64,000 bases of DNA from UBA6772 sp965183875 (GTDB lineage Bacteria > Bacteroidota > Bacteroidia > Flavobacteriales > UBA7430). The notes beneath the pieces are model-generated. The model had not been told where the DNA came from. It was given only the letters and a program-made list of their open reading frames with translations, and did not search any database. The stretch covers positions 169,735 to 233,734 of the forward strand of contig CBCYMK010000028.1 in NCBI GenBank assembly GCA_965183875.1. The letters are read 5' to 3'. Of this stretch, positions 43,031-52,945 are shown piece after piece; within the stretch, counting starts at the first letter, position 1, and the number at the start of each line of letters is the position of its first letter. The position numbers and the translations under genes are program-made.

Positions 43031-44179
43031 ATGACACAAACAGACTACCAAATACAGATTAAACAATTGTTTCAAGAGCTTGAAACAAAAGAACAGTTAC
43101 TAGAGCTATTGAACCTTGCACAAATGGCTCAATTTGGTGACGAGTGTAGCCCAATAAAACTGGGCTCACTAACTTATTATGCAAATCCAACTATTTGTAA
43201 GAATAGGTATAAGAGTTTTGTGGTAAAGAAAAAATCTGGAAGTGATAGACAAATTAATGCTCCTGTAAGAGGGTTAAAGCATATTCTACGCTGTTTAAAT
43301 TATGCTTTGCATTGCGTACACTATCCCCATCAGTCCACAACTGGATTTGTGCCAGGGAAATCAATTGTAGATAATGCAAAAAAACACATTGATAGTAGGC
43401 ACGTTTATAATATAGATTTAAAAGATTTCTTCCATTCGTTTGATAGAAATAGAGTTAAAATGGCTTTTATGTACAGCCCTTTTAATCTTGGGAAACAAAA
43501 GGAACCTATTGCTTTTCTTTTGGCTTGCTTATGTACTCATTCTTTACAAATAGATGGTGAGATGAAGTTAGTTTTACCACAAGGTAGCCCTACTTCTCCT
43601 ACACTAACTAATATGTTGTGTAAACAGTTAGACAATAGGTTACTAGGCTTGGCAAAACGATTCGGCTGTAAATACTCTAGATATGCAGATGACATTACAT
43701 TTTCGGCCAACAAGAATGTATTTAGAGATTCAGTATTTTTAGATGAGTTAACTAGAATTGTAGAAGTTAATCAGAACTTGAAAATTAATCCTTCAAAAAC
43801 CAGGCTTCAGTCTGCTGGATACAAACAAGAAGTTACTGGATTAATTGTAAATGAGAAGGTAAATGTAAAGAAGAGGTATATTAAATCTCTTCGAATGTGG
43901 CTGCACTATTGGGAGAAGTACGGTTATGCGAAAACCAGTTTGATTTTTGCAGAAAATTATAAAGCAGATAAAGTTAATTCCAAAAACTCTCCTAGTTTAC
44001 ATTATGTTTTAAAAGGAAAGTTAGAGTTCCTTAAAATGGTTAAAGGTGCTAACGACGCTACTTATTTAAAGCTTAAGGATAGGTTTGATCAGGTTTTGTA
44101 TCTTAATAAAGATATTGACTCTGTATTAAGTGTTTGGGAAAAGGACGGGATTGATAGAGCTATGGAACGTTATTATTAA
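43031..44179 (+). CDS. Retron reverse transcriptase
   Basis: A 382-residue RT with the retron hallmarks: NAKKH (NAxxH, about 115-119), catalytic motif A NIDLKDFFHSF (127-137), LPQGSPTSP (about 183-190), YADD active site (about 218-221) and the VTG motif in QEVTGLIVNEKV (about 267-279), with a thumb region to residue 380. No maturase or endonuclease domain is present, ruling out a group II intron. The ncRNA lies directly upstream. Two genes follow at 9-bp spacings and would be the retron's effector genes. Retrons use multicopy ssDNA to sense phage interference and release a toxin. Confidence 0.9.
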   Translation: MTQTDYQIQIKQLFQELETKEQLLELLNLAQMAQFGDECSPIKLGSLTYYANPTICKNRYKSFVVKKKSGSDRQINAPVRGLKHILRCLNYALHCVHYPHQSTTGFVPGKSIVDNAKKHIDSRHVYNIDLKDFFHSFDRNRVKMAFMYSPFNLGKQKEPIAFLLACLCTHSLQIDGEMKLVLPQGSPTSPTLTNMLCKQLDNRLLGLAKRFGCKYSRYADDITFSANKNVFRDSVFLDELTRIVEVNQNLKINPSKTRLQSAGYKQEVTGLIVNEKVNVKKRYIKSLRMWLHYWEKYGYAKTSLIFAENYKADKVNSKNSPSLHYVLKGKLEFLKMVKGANDATYLKLKDRFDQVLYLNKDIDSVLSVWEKDGIDRAMERYY

Positions 44180-44188
44180 CAGACTTAG

Positions 44189-45400
44189 ATGGAAAGAAAT
44201 AAATTTGATTTCATAAAAGAGCTTCTTAATGATGGGGAAATCAATCCTAAACAAAGAGAAAGAATACTTCACTTAGCTTCAAAAGAACTTGGAGATGTTG
44301 GGCTGTTAGAAAGTCGTGTCTCAAAGATTGAGATGCTATTATTAAACTCGAAAGTCAAGCCCGTTACTAGTGAAAATGAAATTAACGAACCAATAGTTAG
44401 TATTGATGTTGAATATATTGATCCATTTAATCTATATAAATTTCTATTTACTTACAATCAAAACCCCATACTTAGGTCTACATGTCACGACATTGATTCA
44501 GATGAATTAATTAGCATTAATAAATATTGTAAAACTAAATCGTATGATTTTATAATGCATTTAGAAAAAATAATTGAAGCATATAAAATTCATGAAAAAC
44601 AGAATTATGCACCTCCCAATCTTAAAGCATTAATTCGCGCATACTTAACAGGTGAAGATTATAAAGGTCGACCTATCAAAGGGGGATGGTCATCCGATAA
44701 AGTTCAAATAAATTGGAGTTCTAAGAGATTAGCTGATTGGGCTAATCTTAATAAAACTACACCACCAAACTTAAATTTATCAAGATTAGGACATGATGAA
44801 ATAGAAGCTTTTAATGTCCAACAAATCGACTCTCCAATCACATCCGAATCTATTCAGAATTTTACTCAATTAGTTTTACATTTTAAAAATTTATTTCATT
44901 TAAAAAGTGGAGACCAATCATTACTAGCAATCATTATTCGAGTAAATTCAATGAAGAAATGGAGTGAAAGTGTAGATTTTGAAATAAGTACCGATACGTT
45001 TTCAGATAATTTAGAGCACTTTACAGATGTAGATAAGCTTATGCAAGCTTATAACATATTAATAAAACTAATAATTGAACAGCATTCAAGAAATATAGGA
45101 AAACCAATAGTGCGACTATCATTTCTAGAGGTAGACGAGTGTGTTAGTTTGTCAATTCATCATATAAATACTAAATACAATAAAAGTATAAAAAATGTGA
45201 TTAATAGAGGAAATGGACAAACCTACAATTCACTGATTAAAAACCAAATTAATGGTCTGTGTAACTTATATTTAAATGCTGATTTTGGAAATTCTGGATA
45301 CGCAAAAATTAATTTATGGAATGGTGAAAAAAGAATTGAGCAATCACTGAGCTTCTTTAAAGGAGTGGAACACATACTAGAATTCCCAACAAAAACTTAA
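44189..45400 (+). CDS. Retron-associated protein 1, possibly degenerate histidine-kinase-like
   Basis: A 403-residue soluble protein 9 bp after the RT. An N-terminal helical region (LLNDGEINPKQRERILHLAS, VSKIEMLLL) is followed by a central helical part (YDFIMHLEKIIEAYKIHEKQ; LKALIRAYLTGEDYKGRPI) and a C-terminal half with NFTQLVLHFKNLFHLKSGDQ, LSIHHINTKYNKS and GLCNLYLNADFGNSGYAKINLW. The next gene carries a receiver domain, so this partner may be its kinase-like sensor, but I could not find clear N-, G1- or G2-box ATPase motifs. No family is assigned. Confidence 0.5.
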   Translation: MERNKFDFIKELLNDGEINPKQRERILHLASKELGDVGLLESRVSKIEMLLLNSKVKPVTSENEINEPIVSIDVEYIDPFNLYKFLFTYNQNPILRSTCHDIDSDELISINKYCKTKSYDFIMHLEKIIEAYKIHEKQNYAPPNLKALIRAYLTGEDYKGRPIKGGWSSDKVQINWSSKRLADWANLNKTTPPNLNLSRLGHDEIEAFNVQQIDSPITSESIQNFTQLVLHFKNLFHLKSGDQSLLAIIIRVNSMKKWSESVDFEISTDTFSDNLEHFTDVDKLMQAYNILIKLIIEQHSRNIGKPIVRLSFLEVDECVSLSIHHINTKYNKSIKNVINRGNGQTYNSLIKNQINGLCNLYLNADFGNSGYAKINLWNGEKRIEQSLSFFKGVEHILEFPTKT

Positions 45401-45408
45401 AGTAAATT

Positions 45409-47588
45409 ATGATTTACCTAATAGATGATAAAAAGGTCAGACAAGCTGATTTCGGATGGTCTGAGACAAAGTTAGATAAATTCAGTAGTTATATTAAACC
45501 TCTATATGATATTGAAGATGTCATAGCAGTTGGAGAAGATTTGTATGCTAACAATAATGTCATACTATATCATGAATCCTTTCTAGATTTTACGCAGAAT
45601 AAAGAAAAGGCAACCAACCAGAGAGTCAAGCTTTATAAAAAAGCAGATCAAATACCTGACTTATCTGTTGCTTTTTTTAGTGGAAGTATGAACTCTAGGT
45701 CTTTAAAGGGTAATGTAGCCTCCCTTCCCGTGGCAAAGCTCTATCAAAATTTAGAATCTTTAATTCAAAAATATAGTATTGGTGTAATAAATCTAAAGTA
45801 CTTGTTATATGGTAATAGTCCTGAATTAGAAGAAAAGCTTAAAAGTTCGTTGATAACCGGAAATCGTGATATTGATAAAAATGCCATAAAAGTAACTGGC
45901 TCTACTTTATTTGTGCGTACAGACATAGGATTTATACAAAATGCTATTATCGGAGCTACAGAAAAGGTTTTGTTTAATGATGTTTCTGATGAAAAGCTAT
46001 CACAAAAAGTAGAAGAGTGGTTAAGTGAAGTAGAATATGATAATATTTTTATTCCTTTATGCTTTGGTCAAACACTTTGTGATTTTAATGGTTTGAGGTT
46101 AGCTTCCCATATTAGATGTACTCCGAGTAAAAATCAATTAAAACGAATCTTTATTTATGGTTTTGTTAGTATAGACATGTTGCTTGATAATGAGTATTTC
46201 AACGTTTTAAAAACTAAAAATGTTCAATTAGTAGATTATAATAAAAAATCATTTCAGGTTGCGACTGAATTATCTCATACCTCACTAAACTTTGATAAAC
46301 TACCGAGTGAAATTTCAAAATTAAAGCTTAATTCACCCAGTAACTACATAGATAATCATTCTATTTCTAACGAATGGGCAATTTATCAATGGGCAAAAAC
46401 TATAACATGTGAAGACACTGAGGAGTTACAAAGTCTATTTCTTAATGTACAGTACAATTTGTATTTTAAATACTTAAGGACAATTCACCCTATCTCTGAG
46501 GTTGATAGAATACCTCACGAAAAATTAATTATCGAAGACAATAATTCATCTAAAGTACTTTTGATTGACGATGAATGTGAGAAGGGGTGGGATGAGATAT
46601 TTGCACATTTAGGTGATATTAATAACATATATGTTGAGTCAATAGGTGGTGATTTCAAATCCCGTAGTGCTGAAGATGTCATTTCAGAGTCTATAAAAAC
46701 AATTAATGATAATGACATCGATGTAGTATTTTTAGATTTTAGACTAATACTCAATGATTTTAGTGAAAATAAAGTAGATGAAATCACAAGTGTTAAATTA
46801 CTTAAAGAGATTAAAAAAATTAATCCAGGTATTCAGGTAATTATATTCTCTGCTACAAACAAAAATATGGAATTTACAGATTTTGCAAAAAGCTGGAGCA
46901 GATGGCTTTGTCTTAAAAGATTCTGGGCTACAATGCAATAATAATATATTGGATTTTATTTTACAATTTGAAACTAGTTTACATAAAGCTAATTGGTTAA
47001 AGATGTTATATGGGAAGTTTTCAAATATTCTTAACAATAGTACTGGATATGATGACTTATTCATAGTAAACCTTAAAAATAATCTATTAATTTCTTTTGA
47101 ATTATTAAGAAACTCATTTAATGAACCCAAATATTTAACCTATGCTTATCTTCAATTATATGTAATCATAGAATCTTTTTTAAACCTCGAATATATTTTT
47201 AAATATGGTGCTAAAAAGTTATGTTAATCGTACTATTTTAGTTCACGAAAAGTTAGATGACAATCATAACAATTCTGTGTTGAAGTTTAATCATAGGAGT
47301 CAAAAGAACCTCTCATATTTCTCTTATGAAATAAATGAATCTAAATCTAAGATATCTATTGGTGTAGACTTTAAAATGTCCTGTGTCTTAATTTTCCTTT
47401 TTGATAAAGAAGATTCAAACTCGTGGGAATGGTCACTAATAAGAGATACAAGAAATACAAAAGCAGCACATTCAAATAATAAAGAAATCAATCGGGAGGA
47501 TATTTATACAATAGTAACTTTTTTATCAAAAATTCTAAATCGATCAAATTTTAAAATTTCGTCTAGAGCAGATTTAAAAACCACCTAA
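45409..47588 (+). pseudogene. Retron-associated protein 2: receiver (REC) domain plus HEPN-like C-terminus, two frameshifts
   Basis: Three overlapping open frames (45409-46941, 46883-47227, 47205-47588) join into one 725-residue protein if one A is dropped from the A5 at 46861-46865 and one from the A5 at 47213-47217. The joined product has an unknown N-terminal domain (1-380), a receiver domain with all key residues (LLIDDE acidic pocket; VFLDFRL phospho-acceptor Asp; IIFSAT; LQKAGADGFVLKDSG with the invariant Lys), and a helical C-terminus ending IRDTRNTKAAHSNN, a R(N)x4-H HEPN RNase-type motif. Follows the previous gene by 8 bp. The conserved codons on both sides of each break suggest sequence error or recent mutation. 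Confidence 0.6.
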
Positions 47589-47631
47589 TTCATTGTCTTT
47601 TTTAATAAATTAAGTTATTAAATAATTACCA

Positions 47632-47665
47632 AGCAGATGCACTGCACACTTGTAGTTTTTATTTG
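47632..47665 (+). promoter_or_regulatory. Shared TGC/TTTG promoter element, RecD-like helicase copy
   Basis: AGCA at 47632, CTGCAC from 47642 and TTTATTTG ending at 47665; first half-site is imperfect. The helicase ATG is 17 bp downstream. Confidence 0.55.
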
Positions 47666-47682
47666 CGTCAAACAAATAAATT

Positions 47683-49680
47683 ATGAGCTTACTTTCTCAC
47701 TTCAGTCAATTACAATTAACCCAAGACCAGGAGTCTGCGTTAAATGGAATTGAAACCTTTTTAAACAATAAAAGCGATGTGTTTATCCTTAAAGGATATG
47801 CAGGTACTGGTAAGACTACGCTAATTAATGGTTTGGTAAAACACCTTACCTCCATAGGTAGAAAACGCCAATTAATGGCACCAACAGGTAGAGCCGCTAA
47901 AGTGATTAACAGTAAGGTAGGAAAGAATGAAAATGCCACGACAATTCATAGTGCTATTTATTCCTACAACGATTTAATAGATATTAAGGCTGATAAAGGA
48001 ACTAACACTGACAGTTTTAAATACTTATTCAAACTAAATGACAGTATCAAAGAAGATGAGGTAGTTTATATTATTGACGAGGCTTCTATGATTTCTAATG
48101 TGTATAATGAAGGTGAATTTTTTCGTTTTGGTTCTGGTAAACTACTTTCTGATTTAATAGAATTTACACGCTGTTTTGATACGACTTTAAACACCAAAAT
48201 CATTTTTATTGGAGATCCTGCCCAGCTACCTCCTATTGGCATGAATACATCACCTGCTTTAGATGAAGATTTTTTAGCCAATAATCTGAATCTTAAAGTT
48301 GAGCTTGCAGAAATGAAGCAAGTAGTCCGCCAAGCTAATAATAACTCAATCCTAACTTCGGCATCAAAAATTAGAAAATGTTTAACCTCTGGTTTCTTTA
48401 ACGATTTCGATTTAAAAGCAGATGGTATTAATTTGTTTAACCCTGCTTATACCGAGTTTTTAGAGACTTATAACAGTTGTAATGGGCGTAAAATAATTAT
48501 TGCGTATTCCAATAAAACCTGCAAAGATTTAAATGCGACTGTTCGAACCCATAAGTTTGGTGCTGATAAAGAGATTCAAGATTCAGACATCATAATTGTT
48601 GGGAAAAACAATAGACGACACGGAGTAATGAATGGCGAATTTGGTATTGTAACTGCTGTTTCTGATGAGGTGATTAAAAGAACTATTCGCTTTAATTACG
48701 AAGGAGATATTAAAGCATCAGTAGATTTATCATGGCGTTGGGTAGAATTTAATTTCCCCTATAATACAAAAGAGGATCAAATTGTAAAGGGCTATATTTT
48801 AGAAAACTTCTTAAATGGAGATAAAAATAATATTAGTTCGCAAGAGCAAAGAGCATTATACATTGATTTTATTAAACGAAATCCAAGTCTAAGACCAAAG
48901 ACAAAAGAGTTTAAAGAAGCCATTGCCAGCGATCCTTTTTTTAATGCTATTTCTTTAAAGTATGGCTATGCCGTAACCTGTCATAAAAGTCAAGGTGGGG
49001 AATGGGAAAACGCTTTTGTATTTTGGGATAAAGGCTCCAGTAAAATAGATTTTACAAAAGAAGAACAATTATCGGCTGGTAAAACCAATGCAGATTTTTA
49101 CAGATGGGCGTATACAGCTATAACCAGAGCATCAAAAAAATTATATTGTGTAAATCCACCTTTTTTTAGTTCTCTTTCAAAATTGTCTTTTATTAATGCA
49201 AAAGCACAAAAGGCTATAGAGTCGCTTACACAAACACCTTTGGTTATAGAATATATTATACTAACAGATGTTCATAGTGCTTTGTTAGATAAATTTAATA
49301 TCACTAATCAACCTGTTTCAATACAAGACCATTTCCTCAAGATTAATGAGCTTTTAAAGGAGTGCAAGGCAGAGGTTGTAGAATGGGAACAAAAATCTTA
49401 TGAAATTAGATATAAGATACAAAGAGGTGAAGAATTGGTTGGTTTAAAATTCTGGATTAATGGTAAAAATGTATTTGTTGAAAAATATGAAAATATTCAG
49501 AAGTCGACCAATTCAGATACCTTACTTAACGATGTGTTTAATTTAATCCCTCAAATAGCAATATCTACTATTACTCGGACTACAGAAACGAATAATACTC
49601 CAGACTCTGTTTACAGTTACCCTGAAGATTTAGGAGAGGAAAAAACCATTTCTTCTGAATATATACATTTCATTAACTAA
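47683..49680 (+). CDS. RecD-like SF1B helicase
   Basis: A 665-residue ATPase: Q-motif region LTQDQESALNGIETFL, Walker A LKGYAGTGKTT (about 37-46), motif Ia LMAPTGRAAKV, Walker B VVYIIDEASMI, motif III IFIGDPAQLPPIG, and the UvrD-like C-terminal motifs AVTCHKSQGGEWENAFVF and RWAYTAITRASKKLY. This is the RecD/Dda/Pif1-like group that unwinds DNA 5' to 3'. A C-terminal domain (VEWEQKSYEIRYKIQRGEEL) seems to recur in the frame-shifted tail to 49894. It has its own copy of the island promoter, and so is likely coregulated with the retron. Confidence 0.8.
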   Translation: MSLLSHFSQLQLTQDQESALNGIETFLNNKSDVFILKGYAGTGKTTLINGLVKHLTSIGRKRQLMAPTGRAAKVINSKVGKNENATTIHSAIYSYNDLIDIKADKGTNTDSFKYLFKLNDSIKEDEVVYIIDEASMISNVYNEGEFFRFGSGKLLSDLIEFTRCFDTTLNTKIIFIGDPAQLPPIGMNTSPALDEDFLANNLNLKVELAEMKQVVRQANNNSILTSASKIRKCLTSGFFNDFDLKADGINLFNPAYTEFLETYNSCNGRKIIIAYSNKTCKDLNATVRTHKFGADKEIQDSDIIIVGKNNRRHGVMNGEFGIVTAVSDEVIKRTIRFNYEGDIKASVDLSWRWVEFNFPYNTKEDQIVKGYILENFLNGDKNNISSQEQRALYIDFIKRNPSLRPKTKEFKEAIASDPFFNAISLKYGYAVTCHKSQGGEWENAFVFWDKGSSKIDFTKEEQLSAGKTNADFYRWAYTAITRASKKLYCVNPPFFSSLSKLSFINAKAQKAIESLTQTPLVIEYIILTDVHSALLDKFNITNQPVSIQDHFLKINELLKECKAEVVEWEQKSYEIRYKIQRGEELVGLKFWINGKNVFVEKYENIQKSTNSDTLLNDVFNLIPQIAISTITRTTETNNTPDSVYSYPEDLGEEKTISSEYIHFIN

Positions 49681-49894
49681 ACCATGTAGTATTGAGAATA
49701 TCACAATTACTATTATTGAAAATTTAGACTGGAGGGAACGCTATTCTTTTGTAAGAAATGGAGAGAAAGCAGTTTTAGATTTTGAATACAATTTAGCAGG
49801 ATTTGTAGGAAGAGTTTTCCCTTTAACAAATTCATGTAATAGTGAGGTTCTGCTAAGTGACTTAGAGTTAATTATTAAAAATTTAAATAAATAA
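49634..49894 (+). pseudogene. Out-of-frame C-terminal tail of the RecD-like helicase
   Basis: An open frame without start codon (ending at TAA 49892-49894) reads ENLDWRERYSFVRNGEKAVL and matches in layout the helicase C-terminal domain (W-x3-Y...RxGE...). Dropping one A from the A6 at 49640-49645 fuses the two frames to give 736 residues (EDLGEEKPFLLNIYISLTK... across the join). It is therefore probably the second half of a duplicated C-terminal domain rather than a separate gene. Confidence 0.55.
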
Positions 49895-49897
49895 AAC

Positions 49898-51431
49898 ATG
49901 TCTTTTAAGGAAGTTACAATATTAAGAAAGTCGTCTAAGCTTAAAGAAGCTTATGAAATGGCAATGCAAGATTTAAATTCAGACCCCAGTAATGTTTGGT
50001 CTAAAAGATCAATGGCCTGGGTGCTGTATGCTTTTATGAAAGAGAATTCTAATGTGGAAAATTATGATTCATTTCTTACTTACCTGAATGAGCTTATTGC
50101 TTTAGAATTACCTAGTGAAGAAGATTTAGTTTTTTCTAGTGTTGGATTTCAAGTAGGTAGTATTGTGTTTGCTTTATCTAAACAGCAAGAATCTAACGAT
50201 TCTAAAATTCTATCTCTTTATGATCTTGTAAAGGTATTAGCTATACCTGTTAAAACTGATGCCTACTCTTTTGTGTTTAAGGCCTTTCATAAAGCATTTA
50301 AAGACACAGTCCATTATTTAGATTTTGTGGATTGGTGGGGTTTAGAGAATTTTATAGAAGATGACTTTAATAAGGGAGAAGTAAATGGTAAGCAAATCAT
50401 GTCTGTGGTTGAGCAAGCATATATCGCTTATAGTAAAAGATTGCTTTTAACAAAGCCAATTCTATTCGCGGGTTTACAAGTTATACCTATTGGTGGGACA
50501 ATATCTTTAGATATAGACAGAATACATAAGTTTTTACCTAATCTTGAAGACGTAATTAATAAGCATCCAGAATATCAATACCCACTTTATTTTAAAGCAA
50601 AGCTGATGCTGGCAATTGGAGATCAAGAAAATCTGCTAAATGTATTTATTCCCTTTGCCAAATCTAAAAAGAATGATTTTTGGGTATGGGACGTAATGTC
50701 TGAAATATTTGAGGATACAGATGAAAATAAATTAGCTTGCTTATGTAAGGCTCTCTCCTTAAAAGCTAAAGATGATTTTTTAATTAAAGTTAGAACACAT
50801 ATAATTCCGCTCTTATTGGCTAAAGAAATGTATGCTGAGGCTAAGTTTGAATTAGATGCTGTTATTGAGCTTCGTCATAAGAATCAGTGGAAGGTCCAAT
50901 CTAATTTAACGGTTTTACAAGAAGCCGATTGGTATAATAAAGCTTCTACTATTCAAAATAATAAAGCACTATATAACTCCTATAAAACAATTGCCGAACA
51001 AATTTTATACAGCGACCCTTCCAGAAGAAATAGTTGTAATTGAATATGTTAACTCTGAGAAGAAGATTGCAAATTTCATTAAGGATAAGTCAACGCATGG
51101 CTTCTTTAAATATTCAGGATTGAAAACGCAGCCTAAATTAGGCGAGGTTTATAAAGTTAGACTTGAAGGTGAATATGGTAAGCAATTTTACAAAGTATAT
51201 ACTTTAGTTAAAGTTGAAGATCACTCTGAGTGTAAAGCTTTAAAATTGTTTAGTGGAAATGTAACAGTATTACAAACGTCTAATATTGGCTTTGTTGACT
51301 CTGTTTTTATTGGATCAGACTTAGTTAAAAAACATGAGTTAGTAAATAAACAAGAAGTAAGTGGTAATGCTATTCTCTCATTTAATAAAAAGAAAAATGT
51401 ATGGGGTTGGAAAGCTCTACTTATAACTTAA
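49898..51431 (+). pseudogene. TPR-like protein with C-terminal OB-like domain, one frameshift
   Basis: Two frames (49898-51043 and the part of 50991-51431 after the junction) join to a 510-residue protein if one C is removed from CCC at 51016-51018 (giving QILYSDLPEEIVVIEYVN). The N-terminal about 370 residues are helical repeats with TPR-like spacing (AYEMAMQDLNSDPSNVWSKR; YPLYFKAKLMLAIGDQENL). The last about 140 residues look like a small beta domain (KKIANFIKDKSTHGFFKYSG, RLEGEYGKQFYKVYTLVKVE), similar to a cold-shock/S1 or DUF7017-associated fold. Soluble; function unknown. It follows the helicase tail by 3 bp and is probably cotranscribed with it. Confidence 0.5.
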
Positions 51432-51448
51432 TAAATAGATTAAATTGT

Positions 51449-51482
51449 GCACTTAGGTTGCGTGCTTTGGTAGTTTATTTGT
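51449..51482 (+). promoter_or_regulatory. Shared TGC/TTTG promoter element, copy 3
   Basis: TGCACTTAGG then TTGCGT (TGC half-sites 11 bp apart) and TTTATTTG ending at 51482, 20 bp before the next ATG. Confidence 0.65.
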
Positions 51483-51502
51483 AGAAACTAAATAAGGGAT
51501 TT

Positions 51503-51895
51503 ATGAAAACTAAAGCAGAACAATCAGGGTGTTACTTTAATACTGAGGAAGTATATTTTAAAATCAGTGATAGAAACAATATAGATATAACAGAATCAGA
51601 ATTTAAGTCTGACAAAAATGCCTTTTTGTTATTAAAAAGATATTATTCAGGAAATTATCATGAAACCAATTGGAATTTACATGCTGAACATGTTTTTGAG
51701 ATGTTATGCCCTAAAACACTAAGCCCAATTGAAGTTTGTGAATCAGATTTTGTTATTAAAGGCTTTAGAGATTGTAAATATAAAAATGCAATATGTAACT
51801 CTTATCAAGTTTATACAATAGAAAACCCTTTCGGTCAGATAGAAACTATTAAGACCAGGGAGATGAATCAGTTTTTGAATGGCTTTATGCCATAA
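51503..51895 (+). CDS. Hypothetical protein
   Basis: A 130-residue soluble protein with three Cys (SGCYFN, MLCPKT, EVCESD) and aromatic content; no family recognised. It has its own copy of the shared island promoter 20 bp upstream, which supports it as a real gene and links it to the retron regulon. The 240 bp behind it hold only an unassigned AT-rich spacer and the next promoter. Confidence 0.45.
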   Translation: MKTKAEQSGCYFNTEEVYFKISDRNNIDITESEFKSDKNAFLLLKRYYSGNYHETNWNLHAEHVFEMLCPKTLSPIEVCESDFVIKGFRDCKYKNAICNSYQVYTIENPFGQIETIKTREMNQFLNGFMP

Positions 51896-52083
51896 GAATC
51901 ATAAATACAGCTGTGTCAATTATTTTGGTGAAGAATCTTTTGTAAGTGTGTTGAATTTCTTAAAGATCATTTCTAAAGAATTCTCAACTTTAAAAGAAGT
52001 GAAATTACAAGTCGAGATATATCAGTTACAAAGCCCGAATTAATAATAAATAAGACTACTACTATCACAAGTGTATTTAAATA

Positions 52084-52117
52084 TGCATTTAGGTTGCATA
52101 GTTGGGTTGTTGATTTG
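52084..52117 (+). promoter_or_regulatory. Shared TGC/TTTG promoter element, copy 4
   Basis: TGCATTTAGG then TTGCAT and TTGATTTG ending at 52117; 22 bp before the ATG at 52140. Confidence 0.65.
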
Positions 52118-52139
52118 TAGAAACTAAAAAGAAGTAAAG

Positions 52140-52538
52140 ATGAACAAGAAATCAATAAAATCAGAATCGCAAAAAGTTAACATTATGGAGAACTATTTTA
52201 TTAAAGAAGAACTAAAACATATTGCTATGGAAAAGTATATTGAAGACCAGGCAAACTCTAAAGCGTTTATAGAATCGCAAATAATAGATGCTGAATTTAA
52301 TTCAGAGCTGGAAAAGCATCTTTCTGATCAGTCAGAATCGGAGGCTTATTTAAATCATATCATTAAAAAAGAAGCAGAACAAATGGATTTAGAAGACCAT
52401 CTCGAAAATCAAGTAAATTATAAAGAGTTTATAGTATCACAGATAAGAGATGCTGAATTAAATTCAGAGCTAGAAAAGCATCTTTCTGATCAGTCAGAAT
52501 CGGAAGCATTTTTAAATCATAAAAGCTCAAAATTTTAA
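52140..52538 (+). CDS. Highly charged helical protein with internal 54-residue duplication
   Basis: A 132-residue protein, almost wholly helical and acidic. Residues about 32-78 and 86-132 are copies of one unit (KYIEDQANSKAFIESQI ... LEKHLSDQSESEAYLNH and HLENQVNYKEFIVSQIR ... LEKHLSDQSESEAFLNH). The underlying DNA repeats with a 162-bp period and stretches of identity over 25 bp, so the duplication is recent. No function can be assigned. It has its own island promoter copy. Confidence 0.5.
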   Translation: MNKKSIKSESQKVNIMENYFIKEELKHIAMEKYIEDQANSKAFIESQIIDAEFNSELEKHLSDQSESEAYLNHIIKKEAEQMDLEDHLENQVNYKEFIVSQIRDAELNSELEKHLSDQSESEAFLNHKSSKF

Positions 52539-52547
52539 GCCACAATT

Positions 52548-52913
52548 ATGAAAGCATTAATACAACAAGGAAAGTTACTTCGGATAGGAGAAGAAAAGAG
52601 TATTACAGAGACTTTTAATAAACGTGAATTCGTTTTGGAGACTGTAGAGCAGTATCCTCAGAGAATTTTGTTTGAGCTTACGCAAAATAACACCAATTTA
52701 CTTGAAAAAGTAAACACTGGAGACTTAATAGATGTATGTTTTTACTTACGTGGAAGAGAGTGGCAGAAAGATTCTAATTCTGATGTGAAGGTATTTAATT
52801 CACTAAATGCCTGGAAGGTTGATGTTGTGGAGGGTAATACAACCCCAGAACCAATTGTTAAAGCAAAGCTAAGAGAAGTTGAGAATCCAGATTTAGAGGA
52901 TATGCCATTTTAA
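52548..52913 (+). CDS. DUF3127-family protein (OB-like, ssDNA-binding-like)
   Basis: A 121-residue protein with the DUF3127 pattern: LLRIGEEKSITETFNKREFV, ETVEQYPQRILFELTQNN, VCFYLRGREWQKDSNSDVKVFNSLNAWKV, a small beta barrel like a single-stranded DNA-binding fold. It ends with an acidic tail (ENPDLEDMPF) like the C-terminal tail of SSB proteins (DDxIPF-type), which binds replication partners. Probably a phage or element SSB-like factor. It is 9 bp past the previous gene. Confidence 0.65.
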   Translation: MKALIQQGKLLRIGEEKSITETFNKREFVLETVEQYPQRILFELTQNNTNLLEKVNTGDLIDVCFYLRGREWQKDSNSDVKVFNSLNAWKVDVVEGNTTPEPIVKAKLREVENPDLEDMPF

Positions 52914-52945
52914 CTAATCATACAAAAACTAATTACAAGTACATT

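Noticed and set aside
43031..44179. Group II intron or DGR reverse transcriptase
   Set aside because: No maturase or endonuclease domain, no intron RNA folds or variable-repeat pair seen, and the NAxxH and VTG motifs are retron features.
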